In this document: positions 1 to 12,534 of the stretch, piece after piece
Layout of the letters: each line of letters opens with the position of its first letter
Position numbering within the stretch: the stretch's first letter is position 1
Source: Batkoa obscura
Taxonomy: Eukaryota > Entomophthoromycota > Entomophthoromycetes > Entomophthorales > Batkoaceae
Length of the DNA stretch: 64,000 bases
NCBI GenBank assembly: GCA_030770535.1
Contig: JASVEC010000021.1
Span: 196,001-260,000 of the forward strand
Reading direction: 5' to 3'
The notes under the pieces: generated by a model
What the model saw: only the letters and a program-made list of their open reading frames with translations
Databases searched by the model: none
What the model was told of the DNA's origin: nothing
Made by a program: the position numbers and the translations under genes

Positions 1-1986
1 TACTTTTATCATACGTTGTAGCTGGTACTTTTCCATTTATTTTAGCATCTTTATTAAAGTTCGACAGCTGATTACTTTCAGCGCCACTATCGTCTATATC
101 GGAACTGCCACCAATTATTCTAAAATTTTCATCATCATCAAACAACTGAGTATACATAGTATTCAACTTGTTATTATTCATACTAATAAAATGGCCGAAT
201 AAGCCTACTTGTTCTTCAATAGGCCTTATTTGAGTAGGTAAGGTTATTTGAGAACATCTATTTAAGTCTTGCTTACTAGGTGAATTAATATTAACATTAA
301 CACCTGAGTTTTGTGTATCTAAATAGGAATTTTCACCAACTATTCTAAAGGTATCGTTTTCTTCAAACAGCTGAGTTTCCATAGTATGAAGTTTTATGTT
401 TCTCATATTCGCAAAATGGCCATATAAACCTACTTGTCGCTCAATGGGTCTTATTTGAGTGGGTAATGTTAATTGAGAACAATAATCTAAATTCCCATTA
501 TTAAATGGGTCAAAAGTATCACTTAACTCTGGTATATTATTAAGCTGGAGGTCAAAACTAGGCTCTATCTCATGACTAACTTTGTTTTTATTTGCATTCA
601 ATCTTTTTTGAGCTACCATTGCTTCAGAATCAGGATACTTGAATTCTTGTGAAGTTGTATTATTTGAATCTTTTGATATTTTAGAATGATTGTTATAATT
701 CACATTGTTTGATTTTAACTTTTTATACAAAATTGAGGGTGATTTCTCAATATAATCTTCAGTATTTAAATCACTAGAATTGTTTCTTTCAGTATTGTAA
801 TTTCGGTTATGTTCCTTTGATTGATGTAATGAATATTGGGTATCGATTTCAGCTGAAGCGGCTATCGTCTGTGTTGGTGAGTATTGTTCACTTAAATTTC
901 TGTTTTTGATCAAATTAGATCTATCATATAAAGGGCTTGAGACCTTTTCATTTTGGTGACTTAAAACAGGTGTCGTATTCTTGCTAAATAAATCATGACT
1001 TTCTAAGTTGTCCTGTGATATTAAACTATACTTGATATCCTTTATATTTAAAGCTGGACTATCGATTAAATCGAATTTGCTTCTATTAGCGGATTTACTT
1101 ATGCCACTTTTTTTATGGTTACTACATGACAACTGTTCATTAATGATTGGAAGACATTCGGTTGATGAGTTATTATCAACACCAATATCATTAGTGTCCA
1201 CTGCTATATACATATTTAATATTTTTATTAGAACAATAAACAACGCTTACTTTCGCCATTTTTATTTTTAGTATAATTGGAAACTTCTTTACTTTTGTTA
1301 TCCAAGCTATATTTATTTTTCAAATCATTCTAAGCATAAAAAATTAGTTTACCACAAACTTCTAACCAAAACTTCTATACCTTATTATTCCTCCTTAAAG
1401 AATTGTGTTTGTTTGTACTATTGAAATCATCAGCTTCATTCAAATTTGATTCTGGATTTCGGTGATTGGCAGCTCGAGCATTAATAAACAAATCAGGGCT
1501 ATTTTCAGATGACTGTCTCAAGTCATTGTATTTGACTTCTTTTATCAGCGAAGACGCATACCCTAACAAACTTAGTAAAGGTAATAATATCATAAAGAAC
1601 AAATTACTATGAGTTTTTAAAAAATATTGAAATTCATTATTCAATCTACTAAACTGGTCAACCAACTCAGCTTTAGTATGTGATAAAGATAATGAGCGTA
1701 TAGTTATATCCTCTTTACATATGGGACATGGACACTTAGTGTTTCGTTTACTTGATTTGCTCCTTTTCTCAAACACTTTTTTTATACAATCTTTACAAAA
1801 TTCATGGCTGCATGTAGTTATCATTGGTTTAACCAAGTCTCCCAAACAAATTGGACACTTTAATTCTTCCATGATATTAAGTAAAAGTTCATTCCCCCTG
1901 TTTGCGAGCTCCTTGAACCTTTTTTTTGATATATTACTACTCAATATACTTGTTAAATTATCCTCCAACTTTTTATTATTTCCCAT
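1..1986 (-). CDS. BRCA1-like RING-finger protein with SQ/TQ cluster (3' end outside window)
   Basis: Exons 1986-1381, 1329-1251 and 1203-<1; the 51- and 47-nt introns have GTATAG/GTAAGC donors, CTAAT branch sites and exact phase closure (AAG|AAT and A|CA). Residues 44-90 form a C3HC4 RING (C44, C47, C59, H61, C64, C67, C87, C90). Its tail, CKEDITIRSL, is close to the BRCA1 RING tail (CKNDITKRSL as I recall it). Residues about 128-146 are unexpectedly hydrophobic. Exon 3 is low complexity, rich in Asn and Ser, holds 11 SQ/TQ sites in about 400 codons and a twofold repeat of about 54 residues. RING proteins of this kind are ubiquitin ligases, and SQ/TQ clusters are ATM/ATR target regions, so a DNA-damage role is inferred. 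The C-terminus, where BRCT domains would lie, is outside the window. Without the splices one would see two separate genes. Confidence 0.72.
101..487 (-). repeat. Tandem about 54-residue coding repeat in the SQ/TQ region
   Basis: Two diverged copies, at 487-326 and 263-101 on the minus strand. Shared features in order are CSQ(L/I)TLPTQIRPIE, QVGL(Y/F)GHF, TQLF followed by acidic residues, and FRI(V/I)G. Each copy carries three SQ/TQ sites. The intervening stretch of about 20 codons is not conserved. Confidence 0.8.
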
Positions 1987-2204
1987 TTTCGCTATTAATT
2001 ATTTTGAAAACTGTTTATACAAAAACATTTCTTTTGAGTTCTAATTTGTTTTGTTACAAATTAATGGTGAGAAATTGTAAAATTTTATTAACCAGTTAAG
2101 CGATTAAGACGAATATATACCTATTCAACCTAAAAGTAACATTCAACCAATAAAGTCCAAAAAAATTATCGAATTTTTTTTGGATCTCATTACTAGATAA
2201 GATA

Positions 2205-2294
2205 TTTTAGTTTCATCACCCTTTCCATCTACTAATGTTAATTGAGTCGAAAAGTCAGTAAAATCCTTATACAAAAAAATACATCCCCATATGC
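2205..2294 (-). mobile_element. MITE copy, one end eroded
   Basis: The right end (AATACATCCCCATAT) and the internal GTAAAAT..CTTA block match the family. The left end no longer has the GGGGATG motif. Confidence 0.6.
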
Positions 2295-2604
2295 TGCTTT
2301 TAGATAAATTTGCTCTAAGGAGCTAAATGTAACCGGCTACACAAAAGCTGATCACTCTTGTAGTTGAAATTGTTTGTAGTAAACATTTTCATCACAATCT
2401 GAGGTATGAAAAATGGGTTAGATTTAATCACTAGAACTCCAAAAACTTTCGACCGATTAATTGATTTACTTTTGATAAAAAACAAAACCATTTTCAATTT
2501 ATAGAATAATAGTTGGAGTAGTCCATTTTAATTTATGATAAGTTAGTTTGATCGTATATCTACTTTTCTGCTTTTGTTATCTTTGTTTATATTTTTATAA
2601 GCAT

Positions 2605-2706
2605 TTGGGGCTGTTTTTTTTAGTTTCATTATTTTTCCATTTTTTAAGCGCTATTTATGTGGAAAAATTGTCAGTAAAATTCTTAAATACAAAAATACAT
2701 CCCCAT
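2605..2706 (-). mobile_element. MITE copy
   Basis: Starts TGGGGCTGTTTTTTTTAGTTTC and ends AATACATCCCCAT, with the internal AAGCGCTATTTATGTGG core. About 100 bp. Confidence 0.8.
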
Positions 2707-3170
2707 TTAATATTTAATTTCAGTTTTTTTTAAATTAAATTTTTGCAATCATAATTAATTCTACTAAAATAAATTTAATTATATGGAACTCAGGGTTTCT
2801 TCTAGTAGCTAAAGTTATTATTTTTGCTCTTTTGTTGAAGCTAGTTTTCTCACAGTTATATTCTTACTTTTATTTTTTATTCTATATAATACAGTATTAA
2901 TTACTGGATTAAAGTAACAACTGATTGGGATGTTTCATAATTATATTAAATAGTTATTTAAATGTTATGATTTTAAAATTAAATTTAATGATATACTAAA
3001 TAAACTAAATGTATATATTTAAATTAAATACTTATAATTAAACTTTAAAATCTGAAATTAATACTGTTAGCTATAGTATTTAACTATATTAATTTTTATT
3101 CTAAAAAAAATTATAAAATTATACTTTTATTATCTTAAAAAACAATTAAAATATTTTTATTATATGGGGA

Positions 3171-3268
3171 TATATTTTTCTGCTTAATAATTTTACTAAC
3201 AATTTTTCCACTCAAATAGTACTTAAAAGATGGAAAAGATAATAAAGCCAAAAAACATCCCCATATAT
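3171..3268 (+). mobile_element. MITE copy, near full length
   Basis: Reads TATATGGGGATATATTTTT..CCACTCAAATAGTACTT..AAACATCCCCATATA. TA dinucleotides flank TGGGG and CCCCA, as expected for a TA-targeting element. Confidence 0.85.
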
Positions 3269-3835
3269 TAAAATTAAATTTAAAGTTTTAAAAAAATTAC
3301 AATAGCTAACTTTTATTAATTGACTTATAGAAAAAGCTTAAGGTTATGTTATTATAGCATAAAATACTAAAAACAATCCCTTATAATTAACAAGTTAATG
3401 TTTTTTAGCTTTATATAATAAAATTAAAAAACAATGTAATATGTACTTGATAAAATTATAAACCATGTATAAGCTATGTTATTTTTTTTTAATACATACT
3501 CAGTAGTATAAGGTGACTAAAGCCATATAAACTCAAATTGCCCATATAATGGAATATAAATACCTATCTTTAAAAGACAAGTTAAATAAATTCTCAATCT
3601 AGATTAAGTTTCTGTCCAATTTTGGAAACTAGGCACTTATTGTTTAAGAATTTCAATAATTTTTTCCATTTAATAATACTTAAAATCTTAAAAATAAAAT
3701 AATATACCTAATTATTATTTTGTAAAAAGAATCTCAAAATTCAACTTTGTTTTTAATTTTAAAATATTGACCTACCATTTCATTTTTTACAAACATAGCA
3801 CCATTTTAAAACACATATCAATTCACTTTTCCGCC

Positions 3836-6800
3836 ATGGTATCCAATTTCCAGCCCGTTTTATACAATGAATTGAAACTAACCCCTAATTCAACCTCTCA
3901 ATTTAATTTTAATCTTTACAAGCATCATCCTACTAATCTAAAGGTCCTATTCATTAATACACCCGGACCTACCACCTTAGCCACCATCCTAATACCTACC
4001 TTGTGTACCGACAATAAGGGCCTACCACATACTTTAGAGCATCTGATATTTTGCGGATCAAAACACTACCTTAAACGAGGGTACTTAGAAGCCTTAGCTT
4101 TAAGATCACTTTCTACCGGCACTAATGCATGGACTGCCTCAGACCATACTGCATACACTTTTAATACAGTGGGTTATGAAGGACTGCTAAAAACACTTCC
4201 TGTGTTTTTAGACCATGTAATCAACCCTAGACTGAGCTATGAAGACTTTGTAACTGAGGTGAGATTTATGTTTACTTTTTTAAGATTTTTAAACAATTTT
4301 AGGTATACCATGTAGATGGGCGTGGAAAACAAGGAGGGGTTGTATTTTCAGAAATGGTCAGTAGAGAATTTACAGAAGAGGATTTGGTAATTAGTGCTAG
4401 AATTAGATTGATTTTTTAATAATTTATCACAGCTTGATATTAATCTTCGGAGAGAGTTATATTTGGATAACAACACATACAGTTATGAATGTGGTGGATT
4501 AACACCAGATATTGCTAAAATTGATATTGAGAGTATAAAAGAGTACCATCAAGCCTATTATCATTTGCAAAATGTGACTATACTAATAGCTGGCCAAGAT
4601 CTTCCAAAAGATAAAATTTTGAATGTCTTAAATCACTCCATCACGTTAAAAGAAGAGAAGGTTATTACCCCAAACATTAAAAAGAGCTTAAAGTTTCCAT
4701 TAAATGGGAACAAAAGTAACACTAAAACTGTGCATTTTCCATCAGATGATACTTCAGTAGGTTCAATAGGCTATGGTAAATATTTTGTACTAATAGTATT
4801 TATATGATCCATTAACAAATTTAGCTTGGAGAGGCCCAGAATTCAGTGACTATCAGCAGTCTTTAACTCTAGAGATCATTTTACTTTATTTGACAGATAG
4901 TCCAGCATCCCCAATGCAACAACATTTTGTAAACTTGAACGAACCAATAGCGAATGACGTTGGATACGAATTAAGATTAACCCCAGAAACCAGTCTATGG
5001 CTAACTTTTTATGGGGTTCCAGCCAAAGGGAAGTATGTACACGCTGGAGTTTATAGAGAAAAAGTATTAAACTGTATAAAAGAAAGCATTGATAAAATGA
5101 AGTTAGAAAAGCTTCATGAAGCTATCAGAAGGTATAGAAATAATAGATTAAGAAGTTTGGAAGAGGATGCAACGGAAGATTTAGTGGATAACATTATCCC
5201 AGCTATTATCGCTGATACGTTTTATAATGCCCCATTTGAAGCATCATTAAATCAACTGTGCCATACATTTGATATCATAAATAGTTTAATTGAAAAAGAT
5301 TTATCATATTGGAAGAAGATAGGTAAACTTTGGCTATTAGATCAATCACCTAGTGAAGTAATTGCCTTACCTTCTAACATACTTGGGCAGAAAATAGAAA
5401 TGAACAGGGCCAAAAGTGAAGCAGAATTTGTAAAAAATTTAAGTAAAAAAGAATTGAATAAGATAGATGAAGATCTGAAGACTATAATTGATAGTAATAA
5501 AATCGATCTTACTGGTGAAGACTTTTCGTTTCATCCAGATATGGCTAAAGTGCCCATATCTAAGAGCACTATCCATAATATTAGCATGAACTCAGAATTA
5601 AAACTATTTAATCATGTACAGTTGATGCAATTGGATACGCAATATAATCACTTAATGATTGGCCTACCAGTAAAGAGAGTACCAGATGACTTAAAACCTT
5701 ACTTTGTTTTATTACAAGCTTTGATGTTCCAATTGGATATTATCAAAAAAGATCAAACCATCATACCATATAACGAAGTGGTTGAAAATACAAACAAAGC
5801 TACAGTAGAAAGGTATGCTACTTTAGGCTTAGGGAATAAAACATTTAGTACCTCTTGGTTAAGTGACTACTTTTTTATATTTAGTAAATGTGAGATAGGC
5901 CAATTTGATGACATGCTAAAATGGACCCTAACCAATATATTTGACTGTGTATTTACAAAATCTCGCCTGTTGTCTACTGCTAAAAATCTTTTAAGTGGAC
6001 TTGAAGAGATTCTAAGGGATGGAGATTCAATGATACATTATATTTGTTCAAGGGTTATAGCAGAAGGTAAAGAAGGAGATACCAGTTTTGATATGGCAAT
6101 TAATTTGTTTAAGCAAGAAGAATTTCTTGCTGATCTTATAACCTCTATATCGGATCCTAAGCTGGGGAAAGAGGCTACTAATGTCATCATACAGAAATTG
6201 GTCAAACTGAGGGACATAGTTCTATTGTCCTCCGTAGACGGAGGTATTGTGCAGATAGGATTTTCATCCAATGCCTTTGACAATCACTCAGTTCCTGCCC
6301 AAAAATTTAAATCCTTATTTGAGACTTATTATCACGAATTGGCTAATAAAGTTACTTCTACTTTATCAAACAGAAATGAAAATCTTAAAAAAAATGATTA
6401 TAAGCTAGATTTAGATCAATCAAATACTATAGATATAACCTATAACCCTTCCTCACTGCCAATAATTTTTAGACACCCCTACAAACACCCTAAAGATCCA
6501 CCATATCCAACGGCTGGTATCATCTATCTTGGATCCATTACTTCTTCTTATTCCATTGCTATAGTACCATGTCATCTATTCAGCATACCAGCCTCCACTC
6601 AAGAACACGAAAAATTCCATGAGATGATGAGTGTCTCTATGCTATCTGAACTATTTTCAAGAAGCAATGGCCATCTTTATGAGTTGATACGTGGTCAAGG
6701 TTTAGCATATCATATTCAGCTTAGTCTAAGACCTTGGACTGGAGGGCTTGTATTGGAGTTGAGTGACAGTATTGATCCAGAAAAGGCTTTAAATGAAATA

Positions 6801-7377
6801 TGGTCTTTTTTTGAACGCTTGTTAGACGCGAATGAGTGGGACAAGCTGATTGATCCCATGGAGTTAGAGTTGGCTAAATCGTCTGTTGTTTATAATAGCT
6901 TTTATTTACTCGATTCACCATCCGCGATCTTAGATTCTGCTCTCAGATTAGGGCTTTGTGTAAGCTGATATTTAATTATTTTTTCTAAGATTAATATCTT
7001 TTTAGGGATTTAATACAATTGAGGAATTTGTCCAGCTCACCAGAGATTGTTTAAATACAATTACATTAAATGATCTAAGGGCTGCTTATCTTAATTATTT
7101 TACACAATTTTTGGATCCAAAAAAGTAAGCTTCTTATTTGTTATAATTAAGTTTATTTATCATTTTAAGAACTCAAATCTTTGTTTTGAGCCCAGACCCA
7201 AGGCATCAGGAGGAAATGGACACGGAAACTGAAAATGAGTATGATATGGAGGATGACGCGGAAGATAGCGATGACTCTGAAAGTCAGGCTTCTTCTATCA
7301 ATTCAGTTGCCGTTATAGATCTTAGTGATAACAAATGTGGATTTCGATTTACTGAGATTGGATTAAATAAATTTTGA
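3836..7377 (+). CDS. M16 (pitrilysin family) zinc metallopeptidase, Sdd3/Mug138-like
   Basis: Exons 3836-4258, 4303-4386, 4433-4775, 4825-6959, 7006-7124 and 7170-7377 give 1103 residues; all five introns are 44-49 nt and in phase. The ATG at 3836 sits in CCGCCATGG and is preferred over an upstream in-frame ATG at 3767. The inverted zinc motif HxxEH is at H65-T-L-E68-H69, followed about 75 residues later by the SEMVSRE segment that supplies the third zinc ligand in M16 enzymes. Length and layout (catalytic half, long inactive half) fit the M16C group that includes budding-yeast YOL098C/Sdd3 and fission-yeast Mug138. I see no clear mitochondrial presequence, so a cytosolic location is inferred. 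The C-terminal 60 residues are strikingly acidic (Asp/Glu/Ser runs). The substrate is unknown. Confidence 0.9.
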
Positions 7378-7696
7378 TTTTTAATTTATTGTAACTCAAT
7401 AAGTTTAACCTTTATTTAATGAAGTTTATATTTATATTTAATACATAGCCATGTCTTTTAAAAAAATTATCTAGTTTCTTGATTTTAAATTAAAAAGTGA
7501 ATAAAACACTGAAAGAAAAAAGTCAATTCAATATATCTTTTTGATTTAAATAACATGGAATAAAACTCTAAGTTGTAATCAAATAATTCAATTTATTAAC
7601 TGTTTTCAATTTAAATTTATACTAAGATCTAAGCATTTCAATAATTTAATAGTATTATGTTACTATATAAGATTAAATAATATTTAAAACTACACT
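7378..7696. other. Convergent intergenic gap
   Basis: About 320 bp of A+T-rich sequence between the stop codons of the M16 peptidase and DDHD phospholipase genes. Nothing else is recognised. Confidence 0.6.
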
Positions 7697-10305
7697 TCAA
7701 TCCTCGGCTGGTTCACCCCCTTCTCTTTTTTTGTCTTTAAGATGCAACATGGTTTTTATCATTTGTTGTGCTAAATCTTTGTTATCCCAATAACTAAAAT
7801 GTGCTCCGAGCCCAACAAAGTATTCCATGCTCAGGTTACTAATTGCCTTGGTTTGGATACAGTAATCATACCTTTTAAGATTTTCTACCTTATCTACTCC
7901 GTTACAACAAACTGGTGGAAACTGTGCATCACTATTTATCCGATCAAGTGCTTTTTTTTCTTGTATAAGGACATCTCTGGCTTCCGTATTCCCCGGATGC
8001 CTTTCTAAATCCACTGTTGTGCTATGACAGTTCTCATCTGGTAAATTGATCTTTGTATTACTTATCAAATCATTGTTCTCTTGGGAAAGGTTATTTACAT
8101 CATCAAAGTAACTATTGATACTAGTTTCAGATTTTACGCTTCTATTCCACCTTGGTGTAAGGTTTCTAATTAACCTGGGTTGTGATAAATCTTTTTTGGC
8201 ATCTCCACAACTATCATCCATAGTTACTTTTTTCTTGGGTTTTTTTGTGTTAGATAAGCTTTCTAAATTATTTCCTTTATTATCGTTTTCTTCTTCTTCA
8301 TTTTTTGCCTTGAAACTGTTCAAATCTATTGCTGAAGTTTGAGCTTTTTCATTCAATTTATTCTGTTGTATATTAAATGCCATAGAACCCCATAGCCACA
8401 TGATTTCTTCCTCATTGCAGCCATCTTTCAGCCTATCTAAATGATTCCATGTCTTACTACGAGAAAGTTGAATATGTCTATCATTTTCCGCTTTTATACT
8501 ATTGGAGTGCTGATGAGTTTCTAAATATTTGGAAGTTCCAACATCTTCATAAGACGATGATATTTCACTTTCTTTTATATCTACGCTAAAAGGATATTTT
8601 AGACTCAACAAATGTGAGCTAGATTCAGAATTATTGTCTCTGAATACAATGTCTTTAGAATTCACATTTCTATTGAAAGGTTTAGGAGAAATTTGCTTAT
8701 GAGCAATTGAGTGGCGAGAGTAGTATTTTCCTATCTTAGGGCGCCTAGGCGGTGTTTTTGGTTTAGGACTAGGTTTGGGTAATGAATTGAACTTAGGATA
8801 TGAAAACAATGAATCAATTGCACCTTGATAGAATGAGGAAGGGCGTGAATTTACTGCAGAATTCGATTCAGAGGGCAAAGGTGATGATCTGTTATACTTT
8901 ATTTCATGTAATCTTTCAATTACTGACCCCCTTTTATAACCAGATATTCCAACAGCTGATACGGAAAACCCGCTTAAACTACGTGTACTTATATCATCTT
9001 CGGATTTTAAAACTGTTATGGATTCATTGCTTAGCTCTAGAGAGTCAACGCTACCTTCATCACTACTCTCATAACCTCCTAATGAGTCTTCATCGTCCTC
9101 ATCCTCTAATTGTCTATTGAAATTTGGGAGCAAATTTTTTGCTGACTTTATAAAAGATGGCGCTTCTGGTAAAAGGGCGGATATTCTTGGGAAATAGTAG
9201 GACTGTTCATTAGTTTCATAAGTATCAATAGATTTAGCTTCGAGTCCTTCATAGTCTTGCGAAATTAAAGGTTCTAGTCTATATGCTAATGGATCATACG
9301 GATTATAAATATTCATAAACTCTATATCTTCAGATAAACGAAAATCTTCATATTTAAGCCCTCTTAAAACCATAACTGCCCCAATTGGCGACCCCAAAGT
9401 AAAGAGAAATTTCGGCTCAAAATCAAGCTTAGGATAATTGGTACGCGGAAAAGCTACAGAGTAGATCTGGTCGTTTGAGCCCACCTCTTGATTTTTAATT
9501 GAAAGTAAGTCATAGCTTATTACACCACCAAGCGAATGAGAAATAATCCCAACAGGTCCACAAAAATCAGGATATACCTCTTTGAACTCTTTAAATATCC
9601 TATTCATCTTCATGCAAATGATATCTAACAAGTGTTGACGGTGATAATCTGTGAAATAGTATAACACATCCGAAAGGCAATCTAATTGATTATAAGCATA
9701 TATATTAATTTATTAACTATAATACCATTTGTTATAACTCTCATTGCTGGCACTGTTGGAAGCGTAATTTTATTCATGCGCCTATTTTGTTTAGATTTAT
9801 GATAAATGAAAAAGAATATGATTACCCATCAACTGTGGTGAGTGCATGGAATTCCTCCGCCCACTCTAAAAGAGTGATTAGTTTTTACTTAGATAACCAC
9901 TATGTACTTACCAATAGGTGCATAAAAAAGCTTCATTTCTTTGTCGGTATATTTCTGCTCCAAAACTGTTTTTGCGGTTTCACTAAGTGTATTAACTTGA
10001 TTTGTTTTATTGTTGAATAATATTATATTTTAAAAAGGCTTACTATTTTCATTAAACTTGCTTTTATCAAACATCTTATATCCGATTCCTTTATATAAAT
10101 TTTAACAAGTTGACATTTGTTCAATAAAATTGAATTACCATGAATAATAAATATCAAATGAGTTGGAGGAATCTTCGAAGGCTCAAAACCTAAAGCTTTA
10201 TTAGATTTAAAGAAAAAAAGAGTAACAATAAATACCTTCAGAATATATATCCAACAAACTGGGCTTTTCCTTTTCTTTAGTTTCGCTGCTAGCTTCTATC
10301 GTCAT
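7697..10305 (-). CDS. DDHD-domain phospholipase A1 (PA-PLA1 family)
   Basis: Seven exons: 10305-10236, 10195-10139, 10088-10044, 9995-9912, 9865-9826, 9781-9726 and 9681-7697, giving 778 residues with every intron in phase. The N-terminus holds the HLIFIIHGIG strand typical of intracellular PA-PLA1 enzymes, then IEWAEEFHAL and the TNDCLSDVLYY segment. The lipase serine is S167 in SHSLGG. The LFTLGSPIGA block follows, and the C-terminal DDHD region ends with FVGLGAHFSYWDNKDL, which supplies the last His and Asp of the signature. Between about residues 310 and 660 lies a Ser/Asn/Lys-rich linker with no recognisable domain. The family hydrolyses phosphatidic acid and other phospholipids at membranes of the secretory pathway or mitochondria. 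Only the last exon is visible as a long open frame, so a naive call loses the N-terminal 120 residues. Confidence 0.9.
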
Positions 10306-12251
10306 AATTTTAAAAGTTTAAAATGTCAAAACTTCATTGAGGTCATTCTTTATTTTTATAAAGCTCCTCTTTAAAGTGATGTCAGAATTATAGAAAATCT
10401 CAATTTTCTAAATATGTGTTTGTGACCAACTATAATTTTCCATTGATAAAGGTTCTTATTGTTTATTGGCTTAATTAGGTTTGCTACTAAATTGCACATG
10501 CTTATGTAATTTTACTATCATTGCTACCCTTACACCATATTTAATTTGAACATTTTAATTTATTTTAGTTCTAAACAGGGATGATTATACTATATTAAAT
10601 ACAATGATCATTGTTGTTTCGTGTATAAATAATTAAAAAATTAAATTAATTAATCCATACGATGTTATTTTTTTCAATGTTTCATTAGTAATTAACAATT
10701 CTACTTTCTTCAGTGTAAAAATACTGAAAAAATATTTTTTAGCTCAAAAATTTGAGCAAGATCAAATTAAGCAAAATAAATTCGGAGACTTACCAAAATT
10801 ACAGTTGTCACTAAATTCATTATAAAAATTCAATAGGCTAATTAAATAGCTGTATTTGATCATTCAGTTTACAGCTATCAAAATTAAAATGAACATTTAA
10901 AATTGTCTTAGAAAAATTAAATTAATATTTACAAAAAATTTATAATTCATCAAATTTTATTAGACCCACATTAAACTCTATGAACAGAAAGCATTTCTAA
11001 TTGTTTCATAAATTTTAGCAAGAAATTAACTTAAATAAGTTTGAATGCGTAAGTTTTTATTAAAATAAATACAACCTTAAACTAATAATAAGAGAAGCTT
11101 TAAGTTTCTACAATTTATGAAAGTATATTAATATCATAGTACATAGTATTAAAAATATTAAAAATATTAAAAATATTAAAAATATTAAAAATATTAAAAA
11201 TATACAATGTAAAAATAATATAAAAATCTTTTATTTAAGATAGGGAAGATATTTGATATAAATTATTAAAGTAGTTTGATATGTACCTTTTTTTACATAT
11301 CAAAGAGATAAAATCTGATATCTATAGTTCTAGTTTATTATTAGGGGAAAATTAATCAATTAGGACTTTTGTAATATATTTAGGACAAAAAGTTTTGTAC
11401 AAATAGATTTTACAAACTAGCCTTTATTTAAGATCCATTATTTGAGAATTTTTCAAATATCAGCTCAGTACAAAATTTTCGCTGACTAGTGTTATCAAAT
11501 TTTGGTACTTATAATTCAACGATCAAACCCACCCCTATTTGGTTGACTAGATTGAATTTTGTAGTGAATTTAGTAAATTTCTAAATTTATTAAGTTTGAA
11601 TATTATTAATCTGTATTAAACAAGTATGTTGTTTTAAAACATATTTTAAGTCAATGCTCTCAAAATGGTTATTTTAAATTTATCTAATAAAACCTGTAAA
11701 TCAATTTGAATTTTAATAATCATGATTTATAAAAACACCATGGTTAAGATGAAGATATTAACATTTTATTGTAAAACATAATAAAGAATCCAACAATGAA
11801 AAAGTGCTAAAACAAAAAATAGATCGTATCTATTTACCCCATAACCAAGAGGTACGCTTATTGACTGATCCAGAGCGTTCTAATAAAAAAGTATAGTTTT
11901 AGAACCAGTAAATAAATAAATAATAATTAAATAAACAAAAATTAAAAAAGGCTTAAAGGAAAGCGAACCGAAGCCGGGACCTTAGGGACGCTCATGTTCA
12001 TAAAAGATAATATTGACTTTCACTCTCATCTTTGGGCAGATCATGGAGGCCTTAATATTATAAATAGAACCTTGTTAAGAGATGATGAACACATAATTGA
12101 AATCAACCAGGTAAAAGCTTGATCAAAGAAAAGAGTGAAATGGATTTGGATTTCCATTGGCGAACATGAGGCCCCCAAGATCTGACCAGACTAGGTATCG
12201 CTTGGTTACTTAACAACCTCATAATCCCAAAACATAGGATTACATCCAAGA
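10306..12251. other. Long intergenic region with a 9-bp satellite and a less A+T-rich patch
   Basis: Mostly A+T-rich non-coding DNA. It contains a 9-bp tandem repeat at 11147-11203. The stretch 11940-12251 is clearly less A+T-rich than its surroundings and holds short open frames on both strands without recognisable similarity; it may be a relic or the kinesin gene's 3' part. Confidence 0.5.
11147..11203. repeat. 9-bp tandem repeat (TATTAAAAA)n
   Basis: About six near-perfect tandem copies of TATTAAAAA, non-coding. Confidence 0.9.
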
Positions 12252-12503
12252 TCATCCTTAAGCGCATTATGTAAAAGTTAGCTTGCTTACCATGTTTACT
12301 CCCTCCAATGCTGTTGATAAAGTTTTCGAAATCACTAATTATAATTAATTAATCATGTTATTTTAAAAAATTAATAGCTACCTTTTGAGCTCTTGTTCTT
12401 CTGTAACAGGTGCTGTTCCGCGTAAAGGTTTGGCAATCCTTCCAAAGCTAAAGGGAGTCGAATTATTTACTTGTTGTTTTGATGCTAAATAAAGTTATTA
12501 GTA

Positions 12504-12534
<31 letters not shown>

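Larger units (their letters stand above)
1987..3835. other. Intergenic region with three MITE copies
   Basis: The divergent promoter region between the BRCA1-like gene and the M16 peptidase gene. Apart from three MITE copies it is A+T-rich with no coding signal I trust; short open frames here are AT-rich or lie inside MITEs. Confidence 0.6.

Noticed and set aside
1204-1213. ATG at 1213 as start of an independent gene
   Set aside because: It opens the exon-3 frame, but the two upstream introns have good donors, branch sites and exact phase, so one gene is more likely. It remains a fallback if RNA data disagree.
1008-1271. 87-codon plus-strand frame opposite the BRCA1-like gene
   Set aside because: Antisense shadow of exon 3; hydrophobic, biased composition and no motif.
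2548-2733. Small membrane protein frame
   Set aside because: Most of it lies inside a MITE copy; the same applies to frames at 29088, 32877, 33290, 44334 and 52098.
11820-12000. 5S rRNA or tRNA in the less A+T-rich patch
   Set aside because: No A/B or C box arrangement and no closed stem set could be found.
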